From Planctomycetota bacterium (GTDB lineage Bacteria; Planctomycetota; UBA1135; GCA-002686595), in contig PKCK01000011.1 of NCBI GenBank assembly GCA_002862085.1, positions 62,001-126,000 of the forward strand: a stretch of 64,000 nucleotides of DNA, in the 5' to 3' direction. Position 1 is the stretch's first letter. Each line of letters begins with the position of its first letter. Below are positions 18,259-26,789 of the stretch, piece by piece. Under the pieces are notes generated by a model. The model saw nothing but the letters and a program-made list of their open reading frames with translations. It was not told the origin of the DNA and did not search any database. The position numbers were made by a program, and so were the translations under genes.

Positions 18259-18612
18259 TCAGACGGACATGCGCATGACCTCGCGGTAGGCGTCCATGAG
18301 CTTGTTGCGGACCTGGAGGGCGAACTGGAACGTGATCTTCGACTCCTTGATGGCGGTCGCCGCCTCGTGGATGTCGAGGCGACCCGCGAGGACGTCCTGA
18401 TGGAGCTCGCCAGCGCGCGCGACCTCGGAGTCGACGGTGGAGAGGCCGTCCTTGAGGGCCTCGGCGAAGCCCCTGCTCGAGCCGTCCTCGACCTTGGACT
18501 CGCCGATGGCGCCGGTCTCCGCACCCAGGGACCCGGCCCTGGTGCGCATGCTCTTGAGCGCGGCCTCGATGGCGGCCTTGCCCGCGCCGCTTCCTCCGAT
18601 TCCGTTGACCAT
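18259..18612 (-). CDS. fliE: Flagellar hook-basal body protein FliE
   Basis: This 117-residue protein is the adaptor between the MS ring and the rod. The conserved C-terminal helix is clear (AATAIKESKITFQFALQVRNKLMDAYREVMRMSV). The Gly/Ala-rich N-terminus is typical. It is placed between flgC and fliF, the standard order. The gap to fliF is 63 bases, with no obvious promoter. Confidence 0.95.
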   Translation of the reverse strand: MVNGIGGSGAGKAAIEAALKSMRTRAGSLGAETGAIGESKVEDGSSRGFAEALKDGLSTVDSEVARAGELHQDVLAGRLDIHEAATAIKESKITFQFALQVRNKLMDAYREVMRMSV

Positions 18613-18640
18613 GATTCGTTTCAGCTCCGTCGTGGGTCGA

Positions 18641-19102
18641 TCACTCGGCGAGGCGCAGGGCGCGATCCGCCATGCGCTCGAAGGTCTCCTGGACGGAGAG
18701 GCTCGCCTCGTAGGACCGCACCGCGGTGACGAGGTCGGCCATCTCCTTCATCGTGTTGACGTTGGGGTAGAGCACGACGCCGCGCTCGTCCGCGTCAGGA
18801 TGGTTCGGGTCGTAGACCTCCTCGAACGGCGAGTCGTCCTTGACGATCTCGTCCACGCGGATGCCCATGAACTGGGTGTCGCCGCCTCGCATCTCGCGCA
18901 TGATCGGGGCGAAGCTGACCTCCTCGCGGCGATACGGCTGGTCGGTGCCAGGGACGCGCGTGATGCGCGCGTTCGCGATGTTCTTCGTGATCGTGTCGAT
19001 GCGGGCGCGCTCGGCGTTGAGGGACGAACTCGCGATCCGCATGCTGCGGAACACCGCGTCGAGAGACCGATCAGGGGTCGCGTTCTTGTTGATGGACGTC
19101 AT
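18641..19102 (-). CDS. flgC: Flagellar proximal rod protein FlgC
   Basis: This is a 153-residue rod protein. The N-terminal motif (LNAERARIDTITKNIANARITR) and the C-terminal rod signature (VLYPNVNTMKEMADLVTAVRSYEASLSVQETFERMADRAL) are both typical. It is slightly longer than the usual 135-140 residues because of an insert around PGTDQPYRREEVSFAPIM. It lies between flgB and fliE. Confidence 0.96.
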   Translation of the reverse strand: MTSINKNATPDRSLDAVFRSMRIASSSLNAERARIDTITKNIANARITRVPGTDQPYRREEVSFAPIMREMRGGDTQFMGIRVDEIVKDDSPFEEVYDPNHPDADERGVVLYPNVNTMKEMADLVTAVRSYEASLSVQETFERMADRALRLAE

Positions 19103-19137
19103 GACTGGCTTCGAGGGGGAAGGGGCCTGGGCGTGGC

Positions 19138-19503
19138 TCAGCGATCGCCGTTGATGGCCTGGGAGATGAGCTCGTTGTTGCCGCGCAGCAGCATCGCGTA
19201 GAGCTCGAAGCGGATGCGGTTCTCGCTCATGAGGCTCGCTTCCTCTTCGGGGGAGACGTTGTTGCCGTCCGCGCGAGTCGGGGTTTCCCAGTCGAGGACG
19301 ACCTCGGGGGACATACCCGCCAGCTCCTTGTCGCTGGCGCCTCGGTCGAGCGCCTCGGCGAGCTTCTCCTCGAAGTTCACCTCACGACGTCGGTAGCCCG
19401 GCAGGTTCTGGCTCGCGATGTTGTTCGCCAGCACGTCGCGACGGAGGGTCGTCGCGGACATGAGGCGCTTCAGGATCGGCGCGGCTTCGAAGGTCAAGGA
19501 CAT
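19138..19503 (-). CDS. flgB: Flagellar proximal rod protein FlgB
   Basis: This is a 121-residue rod protein. The hallmark rod-family motif LANNIASQNLPGYRRREVNF is at about residues 25-45, and the C-terminal helix (ENRIRFELYAMLLRGNNELISQAI) matches FlgB. It is the first structural gene after the regulator pair. It starts 14 bases after the sigma-54 activator gene, so both are in one transcript. Confidence 0.95.
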   Translation of the reverse strand: MSLTFEAAPILKRLMSATTLRRDVLANNIASQNLPGYRRREVNFEEKLAEALDRGASDKELAGMSPEVVLDWETPTRADGNNVSPEEEASLMSENRIRFELYAMLLRGNNELISQAINGDR

Positions 19504-19516
19504 GGCGGGCTCGCTG

Positions 19517-20926
19517 TCAGGCGACGAGACCGGCGTGACGCCAGATCTTCATCTTGTTGCTCAGGGTCCGGGCAGTGAGTCCCAGGCGACGGGCGGCCTC
19601 GGTCTTGTTCCCGCCGGTCCGCTCGAGGGTGCTGAGAATCGCGACGCGCTCGACGTCGGCCATGGTGTTGTTGGCGATGGCCTCCTGGAAGGCGGGGTGC
19701 TCCATGTCCAGCGCGTTCGCGTCGATGGTCTCGGAGGCGCCTGTCGCCTCGGGGCCGAAGAGCAGGTCGTCCGGCTGGATCTGGAAGATCGGAGCGTCGC
19801 GATCGGCGAGGATCACGGCGCGCTGGATGACGTTCTCCAGCTCGCGGACGTTGCCGGGCCAGCGCCAGGCGACGAGCTGCTGGCGCGCCTCCGTGGAGAG
19901 GCTCGGCGTCGCGATGCCGTTCTGAACGGCGTACATCTCGCAGAAGCGCTCGGCGAGGGGGAGGATGTCCTCCGTGCGGTCCCTGAGCGCCGCGATGTGC
20001 AGGGGGAGCACGTGGAGGCGGTAGTAGAGGTCCTCGCGGAAGTTGCCAGCGGCGACCTCCTGGGCGAGGTCGCGGTTCGTGCTGGCGATGACGCGCACGT
20101 CCACGTTGAGGGTCTTCTGGCCGCCGACGCGCTCGAACTCGTCCTCCTGGAGAACACGCAGGAGCTTGGCCTGCATGGCCGGCGAGATCTCACCGACCTC
20201 GTCGAGAAGCAGCGTGCCGCCGTCAGCCAGCTCGAAGCGGCCGAGGCGCTGACGGTCAGCGCCGGTGAAAGCGCCGCGCTCGTGGCCGAAGAGCTCGGAC
20301 TCGAGCAGCTGCTCGGAGAGCGCAGCGCAGTTGACCCGGATGAAGGGTCCGTCCGCGCGCTCGCTCGCGGCGTGGATGAAGTGAGCGACGCGCTCCTTGC
20401 CGGTGCCACTCGCGCCGGTGATGAGGATGGTGCCCTTGGTGCGTGCGACCCGCGCGGACGCCTTGAGCAGCTCGCTCATGCAGACGCTCTCGGCGACGAT
20501 GGACTCGGGCGTCGCGCCCCGCGCCTCGGTGCGCAGGTAGCGGTTCTCGGCCTCGAGCCGGGTCTCACGCTGGATGCGGCTGAGCTGGTGCTCGATCGAG
20601 TCGATCGAGACGGGCTTGGTCAGCACGTCGCGCGCGCCGTGTTTCATGGCCTCGACGGCGGTCTCGATCGTCGCGTGCGCGGTGCACATCAGGACCGGGA
20701 GGTCCGGCCAGCGCTCGCCGATTCGGCGCGTGAGCTCCACGCCGTCCATGTCCGGCATGCGGAGGTCGGTCATGACGACGTCCGGCTGCTCGGCCTCGAT
20801 CGCCCTGAGGGCGGCCTCGGCGGAGTCGGCTGTCAGCGCGCTGTAGCCCAGGTTCGTGACGGCCTCGGCGAGGTACTCCCGCGCGAGGGACTCGTCGTCG
20901 ACGACCAGGATGCGTTGAAGGGTCAT
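19517..20926 (-). CDS. Sigma-54-dependent response regulator, FlgR/FlrC-like
   Basis: This is a 469-residue NtrC-family activator. The receiver domain has the acidic pair at 10-11, phospho-acceptor Asp54 (VVMTDLRMPDMDG) and Lys104. The AAA+ domain has Walker A GASGTGKE (about 171-178), an intact GAFTGA sigma-54 contact loop (218-223) and Walker B TLLLDEVGEI. The C-terminal Fis-type helix-turn-helix is NKTEAARRLGLTARTLSNKMK. It is adjacent to a soluble histidine kinase and directly before flgB, so it is very likely the flagellar master activator of this organism. Its probable targets are the consensus sigma-54 promoters at 27514-27529 and 35811-35826. I chose the ATG at 20926 at the receiver start. 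Confidence 0.93.
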   Translation of the reverse strand: MTLQRILVVDDESLAREYLAEAVTNLGYSALTADSAEAALRAIEAEQPDVVMTDLRMPDMDGVELTRRIGERWPDLPVLMCTAHATIETAVEAMKHGARDVLTKPVSIDSIEHQLSRIQRETRLEAENRYLRTEARGATPESIVAESVCMSELLKASARVARTKGTILITGASGTGKERVAHFIHAASERADGPFIRVNCAALSEQLLESELFGHERGAFTGADRQRLGRFELADGGTLLLDEVGEISPAMQAKLLRVLQEDEFERVGGQKTLNVDVRVIASTNRDLAQEVAAGNFREDLYYRLHVLPLHIAALRDRTEDILPLAERFCEMYAVQNGIATPSLSTEARQQLVAWRWPGNVRELENVIQRAVILADRDAPIFQIQPDDLLFGPEATGASETIDANALDMEHPAFQEAIANNTMADVERVAILSTLERTGGNKTEAARRLGLTARTLSNKMKIWRHAGLVA

Positions 20927-20955
20927 GGTTTGGATCTCGGGTTGCTTCGTGGGGA

Positions 20956-22209
20956 TCAGTGAGCGGTGAGGACGTTTGCCTCGCGGCGGTCCGCGTCGTC
21001 GGCCACGCCGGCGCCAGGGACGAGGAGCGCGAAGCACGCGCCCTGAAGGGGCTCCAGTGACGGCTCGAGCTCGAGGCTGCCGCCGTGGAGTTCGGCCACG
21101 CGCTGAACGAGCGCGAGGCCCAGGCCCGTGCCCTCGGCACGGGTCGTGAAGAAGGGGTCGCACAGGCGGTGCGCGTCGGCGGCGCCGATGCCCGGACCGT
21201 CGTCGGCCACGGTGAGCCGCACGCCTGCCGCGGTCTCGTGCGCGCACACCACGACGCGTCCGCCGCCCGGTTGAGCGTCGCAGGCGTTGGCGACGAGGTT
21301 CCGCACGGCCTGGCGAAGCTTGATGCGATCCGCTGTGATGCGCCCGGCGCTGACATCGAGTTCGACGCTCCAGCGCGAGGCGTCCTCACGGCCGCGGCGA
21401 GCAGCATCGACCGCGTCCTCGAGCATTCCGACGACTTCGAAGGTCTCCAGGGCGAGCTCGCCATGGCCGGCGATGCCGAGCATCGAGGCGACGATTCCCT
21501 CGATCTCGGAGACGCCCTCGCGGATACGGCGGGCGTGTCGGAAGGCCTTGGAACCGGCGTCGATGGAGGGCTCGCGGCAGAGCAGCTCGGCGAACCCCTG
21601 GATCGCGTGAAGAGGGTTGCGGATCTCGTGGGCGATACCGCCGGCCATCGTTCCGAGGGCGGCCGTCTTGTCGAGGCGGTGCAGGCGCTCCTGGGCGCGC
21701 ACGAGCTCGGTCTGGTCCTCGATGACCTCGACCTCGCCGTGGCCCTCGTCCCCCGCGAGGCGGATGGTCGAGCGTCGTCGGGCGAGGACGCGCACCGCGC
21801 CGTCGCCGCAGGTCACCTCGGTGGGCGCGCCGTCGGTGACGTCGCCTGCGACGGCCGCGATGGCGTCGGCGTCGGCGAGGTCCAACCGGTCAGCGCCGAG
21901 GATCTCGGTCGCGGCGTCGTTGGCGCGGATCACGCGGCCCGCGGCGTCGTAGACGACGACGCCCGTGGGGATCGCGGCGAGGACGGCCTCGAGGTGGCGC
22001 TTCACCCGGTCCAGCTCCTCGACCTTGGCTTCGAGCTCTCCGTTGGTGCGGCAGAGCTCGGCCTCCATGTGGAGCGCGCGTTCCTCCAGGAGGCGGTGGC
22101 TGTCCTGCAGCTGCTGGAGCACGTCAGTGAAGACCGTGATCGCCTGGGTCACGTCGTCGTCCGCGGTGCGGAGCGCCACGGGGACGCTGGTGTCGTCGAG
22201 AGCGGTCAT
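20956..22209 (-). CDS. Soluble PAS sensor histidine kinase, FlgS/FleS-like
   Basis: This 417-residue kinase has no membrane helix. It starts with a coiled coil (about 28-80). A PAS domain follows (about 75-165, AIPTGVVVYDAAGRVIRANDAA). The dimerisation and phosphotransfer helix holds His194 (GIAHEIRNPLHAIQGFAELL). The ATPase domain has an N box (NLVANACDAQPGGG), G1 (DDGPGIG), F box (PFFTTRAEGTGLGLALVQRV) and G2. The cytosolic layout is that of FlgS/FleS, which sense the export apparatus rather than an outside signal. It lies 29 bases before its partner regulator. Partnership is inferred from adjacency. Confidence 0.9.
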   Translation of the reverse strand: MTALDDTSVPVALRTADDDVTQAITVFTDVLQQLQDSHRLLEERALHMEAELCRTNGELEAKVEELDRVKRHLEAVLAAIPTGVVVYDAAGRVIRANDAATEILGADRLDLADADAIAAVAGDVTDGAPTEVTCGDGAVRVLARRRSTIRLAGDEGHGEVEVIEDQTELVRAQERLHRLDKTAALGTMAGGIAHEIRNPLHAIQGFAELLCREPSIDAGSKAFRHARRIREGVSEIEGIVASMLGIAGHGELALETFEVVGMLEDAVDAARRGREDASRWSVELDVSAGRITADRIKLRQAVRNLVANACDAQPGGGRVVVCAHETAAGVRLTVADDGPGIGAADAHRLCDPFFTTRAEGTGLGLALVQRVAELHGGSLELEPSLEPLQGACFALLVPGAGVADDADRREANVLTAH

Positions 22210-22218
22210 GGATCCGGA

Positions 22219-23136
22219 TCAGCGGCGACGCTTCGAGAGGGCCAGCTTGAACTCGAGGAACTGGAGGTCCTCCTTGGCGTGGCGCTGGTGCACGCCGGCG
22301 TTCTCGTCCGCGCTGAGCGCGCGGAAGATCGCGAGAGCCTCGGTCGAACGGTCCAGCTGCTGATAAGCGCGGGCGAGCCAGTAGCGAGCGCCGACGTCGT
22401 CCTTGATGACCTCGAGGATCTCGACGGCCTCGGCGGGGCGTCGAGAACGAACGAGGAGACGTCCGAGACCGACGGGGTCCGCGACGTAGTGCTCTCCCTC
22501 GAGTGCGACCGGCCCGTTGCCGCGGCGGCGCGAGGTCTCGCGGACGTCGTCCAGCGGGCCGACCTCACCGCTCAGGGCCGAGCGTGCGGCCTCGGTCAGG
22601 CCGGTCGTCGAGCTGACGCCGGCGATGATCTCGGGGCGAGCGGCCGCCGGGTCGCTGATCGCCGCGGCTGTGCGATCGGGCGTGCGCGCGGGGATCTCGA
22701 CCGTGCCGTCCGTTCGGACGCGAGGCGCGGCCGGGAACGACGTGGAGGGTGCGGGCGCGACGGTCGCGCCGCCCAGACCGAGGGCGCGCACGACCGACGG
22801 CGGCATGCTCATGATCGCCTCGACCTCCGCGGGATCCGCGAGCAGGCGGTCGAGGCCGAAGCGCAGGCGGGCGATGTCGTCCTGGAGCGTCTCGAGATGC
22901 GAGGCGCGCTGGGGCGTCGCGTCCCGGGCGGGCTCCGTCGAGCGCTCGATCGCGCGCAGCGCCAGAGGGTCGCCCGTGCGCGCGCCGACCTCGAGCCCGC
23001 GCAGGTACTCGATGGACTGCAGGGTGGCCTCGAGCTGTCCCTCGATCCCGCCGGCGGGGCTCTCCTGCCCGGTCATGGCCGGGAGGACGAGGACCGGTGC
23101 GAGGGTCAACTGGAGGATTCCGATGGACTTCAGCAT
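22219..23136 (-). CDS. Exported TPR-type protein in the flagellar operon
   Basis: This 305-residue protein has a probable N-terminal signal or anchor (MLKSIGILQLTLAPVLVLPAMTG). An Ala/Pro/Arg-rich middle follows, and the C-terminal part (about 225-300) reads like TPR helices (LGRLLVRSRRPAEAVEILEVI, then RYWLARAYQQLDRSTEALAIFRAL). I do not recognise a family. It lies between a larger STN/TPR protein and the flagellar histidine kinase, closely spaced to both, so it is probably co-expressed with the basal body. A periplasmic assembly or structural role is only a guess. Confidence 0.6.
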   Translation of the reverse strand: MLKSIGILQLTLAPVLVLPAMTGQESPAGGIEGQLEATLQSIEYLRGLEVGARTGDPLALRAIERSTEPARDATPQRASHLETLQDDIARLRFGLDRLLADPAEVEAIMSMPPSVVRALGLGGATVAPAPSTSFPAAPRVRTDGTVEIPARTPDRTAAAISDPAAARPEIIAGVSSTTGLTEAARSALSGEVGPLDDVRETSRRRGNGPVALEGEHYVADPVGLGRLLVRSRRPAEAVEILEVIKDDVGARYWLARAYQQLDRSTEALAIFRALSADENAGVHQRHAKEDLQFLEFKLALSKRRR

Positions 23137-23150
23137 GTTGACGCGCCGGC

Positions 23151-24698
23151 TCAGAGCCGGCCCTCCAGCGCCGCGATGGCGCGGTCGATGTCGCCCGTTT
23201 CCTCGAGGAAACGGGCAGCGAACAGGTAGACCTCCCGGCGGTCGGCCGGGCGGGTCATCTCGCCGGCGCACTGGCGCAGCACGAGCATCGCGTCGTCGAC
23301 CTGATGCTTGCGGGCCAGGGCGCAGGAGTAGGCGAAGGCGAGACGGCGATGCTCGTCGCGCTCGAGAGCAGAGCGGCGGTCGAAGATCGGCCGCAGGGCG
23401 TCGATCGCCTCGTCGTACATCTCCCGGTCCAGGAGGCCTTCCCCGCGGGAAAGACGCTCGCTGTCGCCGAAGAGGTCGATGTGGGGCGGAACGAGGTCGA
23501 GGGCGATGTACGCGGCGTCGGCGTGGCGCTTGACGCTGTCGCCGAGGCCCTCGCTGTCGGCCTTCTTCCAGATGGCGATCGCAGCGAGGGACTCACGGCC
23601 GGCGTTGGCGGCGGCGGCGGCGCGTTCGTAGCAGGTCTCGCGCGCGTCCCCCTCGACGAGCACCGAGAGACGGAGCCACGCACGGCAGGCGTCGGCGTGT
23701 CGCTCGGCGCTCTCGAAGGCGAGTGCGCGCAGGCGAGCGATCTCGGGATCGTGATCACCGAGGTCGCTGTACGTCTGAGCGATGTCCAGGGCCTTCAGCG
23801 CGTCGACCGGATGACCGGTCAGCGACTCGGCGCGGCTGCGGATGAGAGCGCGGCGGCGCCGCTCGTCCAGGTCGCGCGTCGGATCGTTGTCGTCCAGGGC
23901 GTCGAGGACACCGAGCGCGCGGCGGGCGTTCTCCGCGGCGACCACGGGGTTCGTGGCGCCCGCGGCGATACGGGTGTGCGCATCGGCCAGGAGGCGTCGG
24001 GCGGTGATGCTGTGTCCGTGCTCTCGGGGATCAGCGCACAGCGCGTCGAAGCGGACAGCAGCGTTGTTCCACTCGTTGGCGCGCCCGAAGAGCTGACCGG
24101 CCGCCAGGAGAGCGTCGGGGACGAGGTCGGACCCGGGATACTCCTCGACGATCTCGTCGAACAGCTCGGCAGCCTCGCGGTCGCGGCCCGGGGTCTCGGA
24201 CTCGATGACGGCGCGGGTCCACTGAGCACGGGGCGCGAATCCAGAGCTGGAGTGGTCGCGAAGCGCGACGCTGTAGAGTTCGGAGGCGCGGCCGAACAGG
24301 TCCTTGCGCTCGGGGTAGAGCGGTAGATCCTCGGCCACCTCGATCACGGACGCGGAGAGCGTGATGCGCATGCCGACCGAGCCGCCGATCCAGCGGAGGG
24401 AGTCCCGCAGGTCCATGCCCGCGAGATCGATGGTCACGCGCGGGTGCCGGCTCAGCACGTCGAGTCCCTTCACCTCGCGCTGGCTCGCGCGGGCGATCTG
24501 TGTGATCACGGCGTCGAACTCGGCCTCGTTCGCGGTGATCGTCAGGTTCTCCGCGCCGGGGAGGCCCTCGACGCGGGCCGTGGACGTGCGGGGTGTGAGG
24601 TTGAAGCGCGCGGTGCTCTCGTCGTCCTGAAGGGCGAGTCCGGGCGCCGCGAGGGCTCCCGCCAGGAGCGCGCCGCTGATCGTGCGAACGCTCATCAC
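23151..24698 (-). CDS. Exported protein with STN-like domain and TPR array
   Basis: This 515-residue protein has a signal peptide (TISGALLAGALAAPGLALQ). A short N-terminal domain at about 48-120 resembles the secretin/TonB short (STN) fold: NLTITANEAEFDAVITQIARAS, then VTIDLAGMDLRDSLRWIGGSVGM. A long helical repeat region (about 130-510) of TPR type follows. It is tied to its neighbours by an overlap at the start (four bases with the upstream gene) and a 14-base gap at the end. STN domains usually occur in outer-membrane secretins or receptors, so this could act at the periplasm/outer-membrane side of the basal body. I know of no flagellar protein with this build. Confidence 0.6.
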   Translation of the reverse strand: MMSVRTISGALLAGALAAPGLALQDDESTARFNLTPRTSTARVEGLPGAENLTITANEAEFDAVITQIARASQREVKGLDVLSRHPRVTIDLAGMDLRDSLRWIGGSVGMRITLSASVIEVAEDLPLYPERKDLFGRASELYSVALRDHSSSGFAPRAQWTRAVIESETPGRDREAAELFDEIVEEYPGSDLVPDALLAAGQLFGRANEWNNAAVRFDALCADPREHGHSITARRLLADAHTRIAAGATNPVVAAENARRALGVLDALDDNDPTRDLDERRRRALIRSRAESLTGHPVDALKALDIAQTYSDLGDHDPEIARLRALAFESAERHADACRAWLRLSVLVEGDARETCYERAAAAANAGRESLAAIAIWKKADSEGLGDSVKRHADAAYIALDLVPPHIDLFGDSERLSRGEGLLDREMYDEAIDALRPIFDRRSALERDEHRRLAFAYSCALARKHQVDDAMLVLRQCAGEMTRPADRREVYLFAARFLEETGDIDRAIAALEGRL

Positions 24699-25810
24699 TG
24701 GCCCTCCTGCTCGAGGCCCGTGGCGCGGCCCTGCTGGTAGTAGGTCAGCGGGATCAGGTAGTCGATCTCCGTCCGCATCGACGGGGCCAGCGGAGCGCGC
24801 TGCTGGTTGGCGAGCACCCAGTAGAGGAGGCGGCGCGCCTCCTCGAAGCGGCCCTCCTCCATCATCTTCTTGGCGTTGCCGACCGCGAACTCGTGGGGGT
24901 TCTTGTAGTCGCGCGGATCGATCCAGATCTCCTTCTCGTCCGCCTCTCGGGGGCCCGACTGCTGGCGTTCGATCTCGTGGGACACGTCCGGGCTGAACTG
25001 CGGGGGCTGGGCGCCGCGCAGGGGCGCCTCGCTCCGGCCGCGGGCCGAGATGGCGTCGGCGATCAGGCCGGTGGCCTGGCTCAGTGACTCGTTGACGCTG
25101 CTGCTGGCCCGGTGTGCCAGGAAGAAGATCCCCGTGTTGATCGTCAGGAAGCAGGCGATGAGCGCCGTGATCAGGCGACCGTTGTTCCCGGTGAGGGAGT
25201 CGGGCACGTCCTGGGGCAGCGAGAGGCGCGGGCCGCGGTCGCGGTGCCGCGTACCCTGCGAGTGAACGGGGGCCGGGGCGGCGGGCAGATCCTCGGGGGA
25301 CGGCAGCGGCGCGGTGGTCTGGAGCTCCGCGGCGACGGTCTCGGGAGACGGGGCTGCCTCCACCGTCGGCTCGGGGCGGGCCGGCGCGGAGGCGGGCTGC
25401 GGTTGGGCGGAGGTAAGGGCCCGTTCGGGCGCGGCGGAGAATGGCGCGACGCTGTCCGCGGCGGGCTCCTCGGGGCGGGAGACGACGCTCGCCGGCGCGG
25501 GCGCCGACCGCGCGGGCTGGCCACTCGCGTCGAGGACGCCATCGTCGAAGGGGTCGTTCTCGAGGTTGAGGACCTCGTCGAGATCGAACAGATCCTCGTC
25601 GGGACCCGCCACGTCGGCGGGCGCCGGCGGGCTCGGCCGCATCGGGGAGGCCTCGACGTCGGCCGCAGGCGTAGCCGGAGTGGCAGGTGCGACGGGCGTC
25701 GTATCCGGGGGGACGAGGCCGAACTCCTCGAGGCCGCCCACGATGGGGAAGTCGAAGAGGTCCTCGGAGGCGCCGGGGCGCGGGCCGCTTTGCTCGTTCG
25801 CGTCAGCCAT
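24695..25810 (-). CDS. Single-pass membrane protein with long Ala/Pro-rich cytoplasmic tail
   Basis: This 371-residue protein has no recognised family. The first 200 residues are acidic and Pro/Ala-rich with short DLFD and NDPFDDG motifs, probably disordered. One membrane helix lies at about 222-240 (LITALIACFLTINTGIFFLA). The C-terminal extracytoplasmic part ends in a helical TPR-like stretch (HEFAVGNAKKMMEEGRFEEARRLLYWVLANQQ). The start overlaps the upstream gene by eight bases and the stop overlaps the STN/TPR gene by four. The three proteins in a row with TPR-like ends suggest a complex. Confidence 0.55.
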   Translation of the reverse strand: MADANEQSGPRPGASEDLFDFPIVGGLEEFGLVPPDTTPVAPATPATPAADVEASPMRPSPPAPADVAGPDEDLFDLDEVLNLENDPFDDGVLDASGQPARSAPAPASVVSRPEEPAADSVAPFSAAPERALTSAQPQPASAPARPEPTVEAAPSPETVAAELQTTAPLPSPEDLPAAPAPVHSQGTRHRDRGPRLSLPQDVPDSLTGNNGRLITALIACFLTINTGIFFLAHRASSSVNESLSQATGLIADAISARGRSEAPLRGAQPPQFSPDVSHEIERQQSGPREADEKEIWIDPRDYKNPHEFAVGNAKKMMEEGRFEEARRLLYWVLANQQRAPLAPSMRTEIDYLIPLTYYQQGRATGLEQEGQ

Positions 25811-26789
25811 GCTGAGTACGCAGGGCGTCCTCCAGAACACGCGTGGGATCAGGGCCCATCAGCAGCCGTCCAACGACGACCGCGAGGGCGGGGGAGAGGA
25901 TCACGGGGGCGTCGGGCTCCTCGGTCAGCGTGGCGAGCAGCTCACGCGCCGTCGCCGGGACGAAGAAGTCGAGGTCCGTGAGGTCGATGCGCTCCTCGTC
26001 GTCGAACTCGACGGTCCGGACGGCGAAGCGCAGCTGGACGTGGGCGCCGATGCGGTCGCCGCGTTCGATGCGGACGCCGTCGGCCAGGGCGTGGACGCGT
26101 CCGAGCCCCGTACTGCAATCGAGTCGGTCCGCGGTCAGCACCTCGACGGCGTCGAAGCCCGAGCCGTCGTCCACGACGTCGATGGAGAGCTCGCCGCTGT
26201 TCATCACGGCGGTGATCTCGATCTGGTGCGCGCCGTGCTTGGCGGCGTTGTCGACGACCTCCGCGAGGGCGGTCGCGATGCGCGCGCGGGTTGCGGGCGC
26301 CACCTCGCAGCGCACACACCACGCCACGAGCTCGCGGGCGGCGTCCTCGGCAGCGCGCGCGCTGGCATCGACCAGGATGCGGAGCTCCTCGCCCTCCTCG
26401 GTGTGCCGCTCGGACTCGATCGCACGCATGAGCGCGTCGGGCATGAGCGGACGCTCGAGGACGTGGTCGGCCCGCGTGGCCATCGCGCGGTCGAGTTCGT
26501 CATCCGTGCAGTCGTCGCTGGCGACGAGGACGACGAGAGGGTCGCTCTCCAGATCTCGGAGAGCGTTGACGAGCGCGACGCCGTCGAGCTCACCGGCAGC
26601 GCCCCCGAACTCGGCGACGACGACGTCCGCTGGACCGCCGAGGATGGCCTCCTCGATGGAGAGCGCGACGCGGCTCGCGTGGGCGCGGGACTCGACGATG
26701 CGCGCGAAAGCGTGAGCGACCGTCTCGTCGTGCAGGGCGAAGAGGACCTGGCGCGCAGCCGGCGTGGTGGAGACGGCGCGGTCGTTCAC
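25803..26789 (-). CDS. Pseudo-receiver fused to an RsbW-type ATPase domain
   Basis: This is a 328-residue protein. Residues about 12-125 have a receiver-like pattern, but the phospho-acceptor Asp is replaced by Glu (DVVVAEFGG) and the conserved Lys by Arg (HVLERPLMPDAL), so it is probably not phosphorylated. A GHKL ATPase domain follows (about 130-260) with an N box (ALAEVVDNAAKHG), G1 (VDDGSGFD) and G2-like STGLGRVHALAD, but no phospho-accepting His. This looks like an anti-sigma-kinase type domain. The GTG at 26789 gives a four-base overlap with the gene before, better than a TTG six codons upstream. It belongs to the flagellar operon; target unknown. Confidence 0.7.
   Translation of the reverse strand: MNDRAVSTTPAARQVLFALHDETVAHAFARIVESRAHASRVALSIEEAILGGPADVVVAEFGGAAGELDGVALVNALRDLESDPLVVLVASDDCTDDELDRAMATRADHVLERPLMPDALMRAIESERHTEEGEELRILVDASARAAEDAARELVAWCVRCEVAPATRARIATALAEVVDNAAKHGAHQIEITAVMNSGELSIDVVDDGSGFDAVEVLTADRLDCSTGLGRVHALADGVRIERGDRIGAHVQLRFAVRTVEFDDEERIDLTDLDFFVPATARELLATLTEEPDAPVILSPALAVVVGRLLMGPDPTRVLEDALRTQHG

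Noticed and set aside
21085-23229. A 714-codon plus-strand frame opposite the histidine kinase and TPR genes.
   Set aside because: The translation is a low-complexity mirror of the minus-strand genes, which carry clear motifs.
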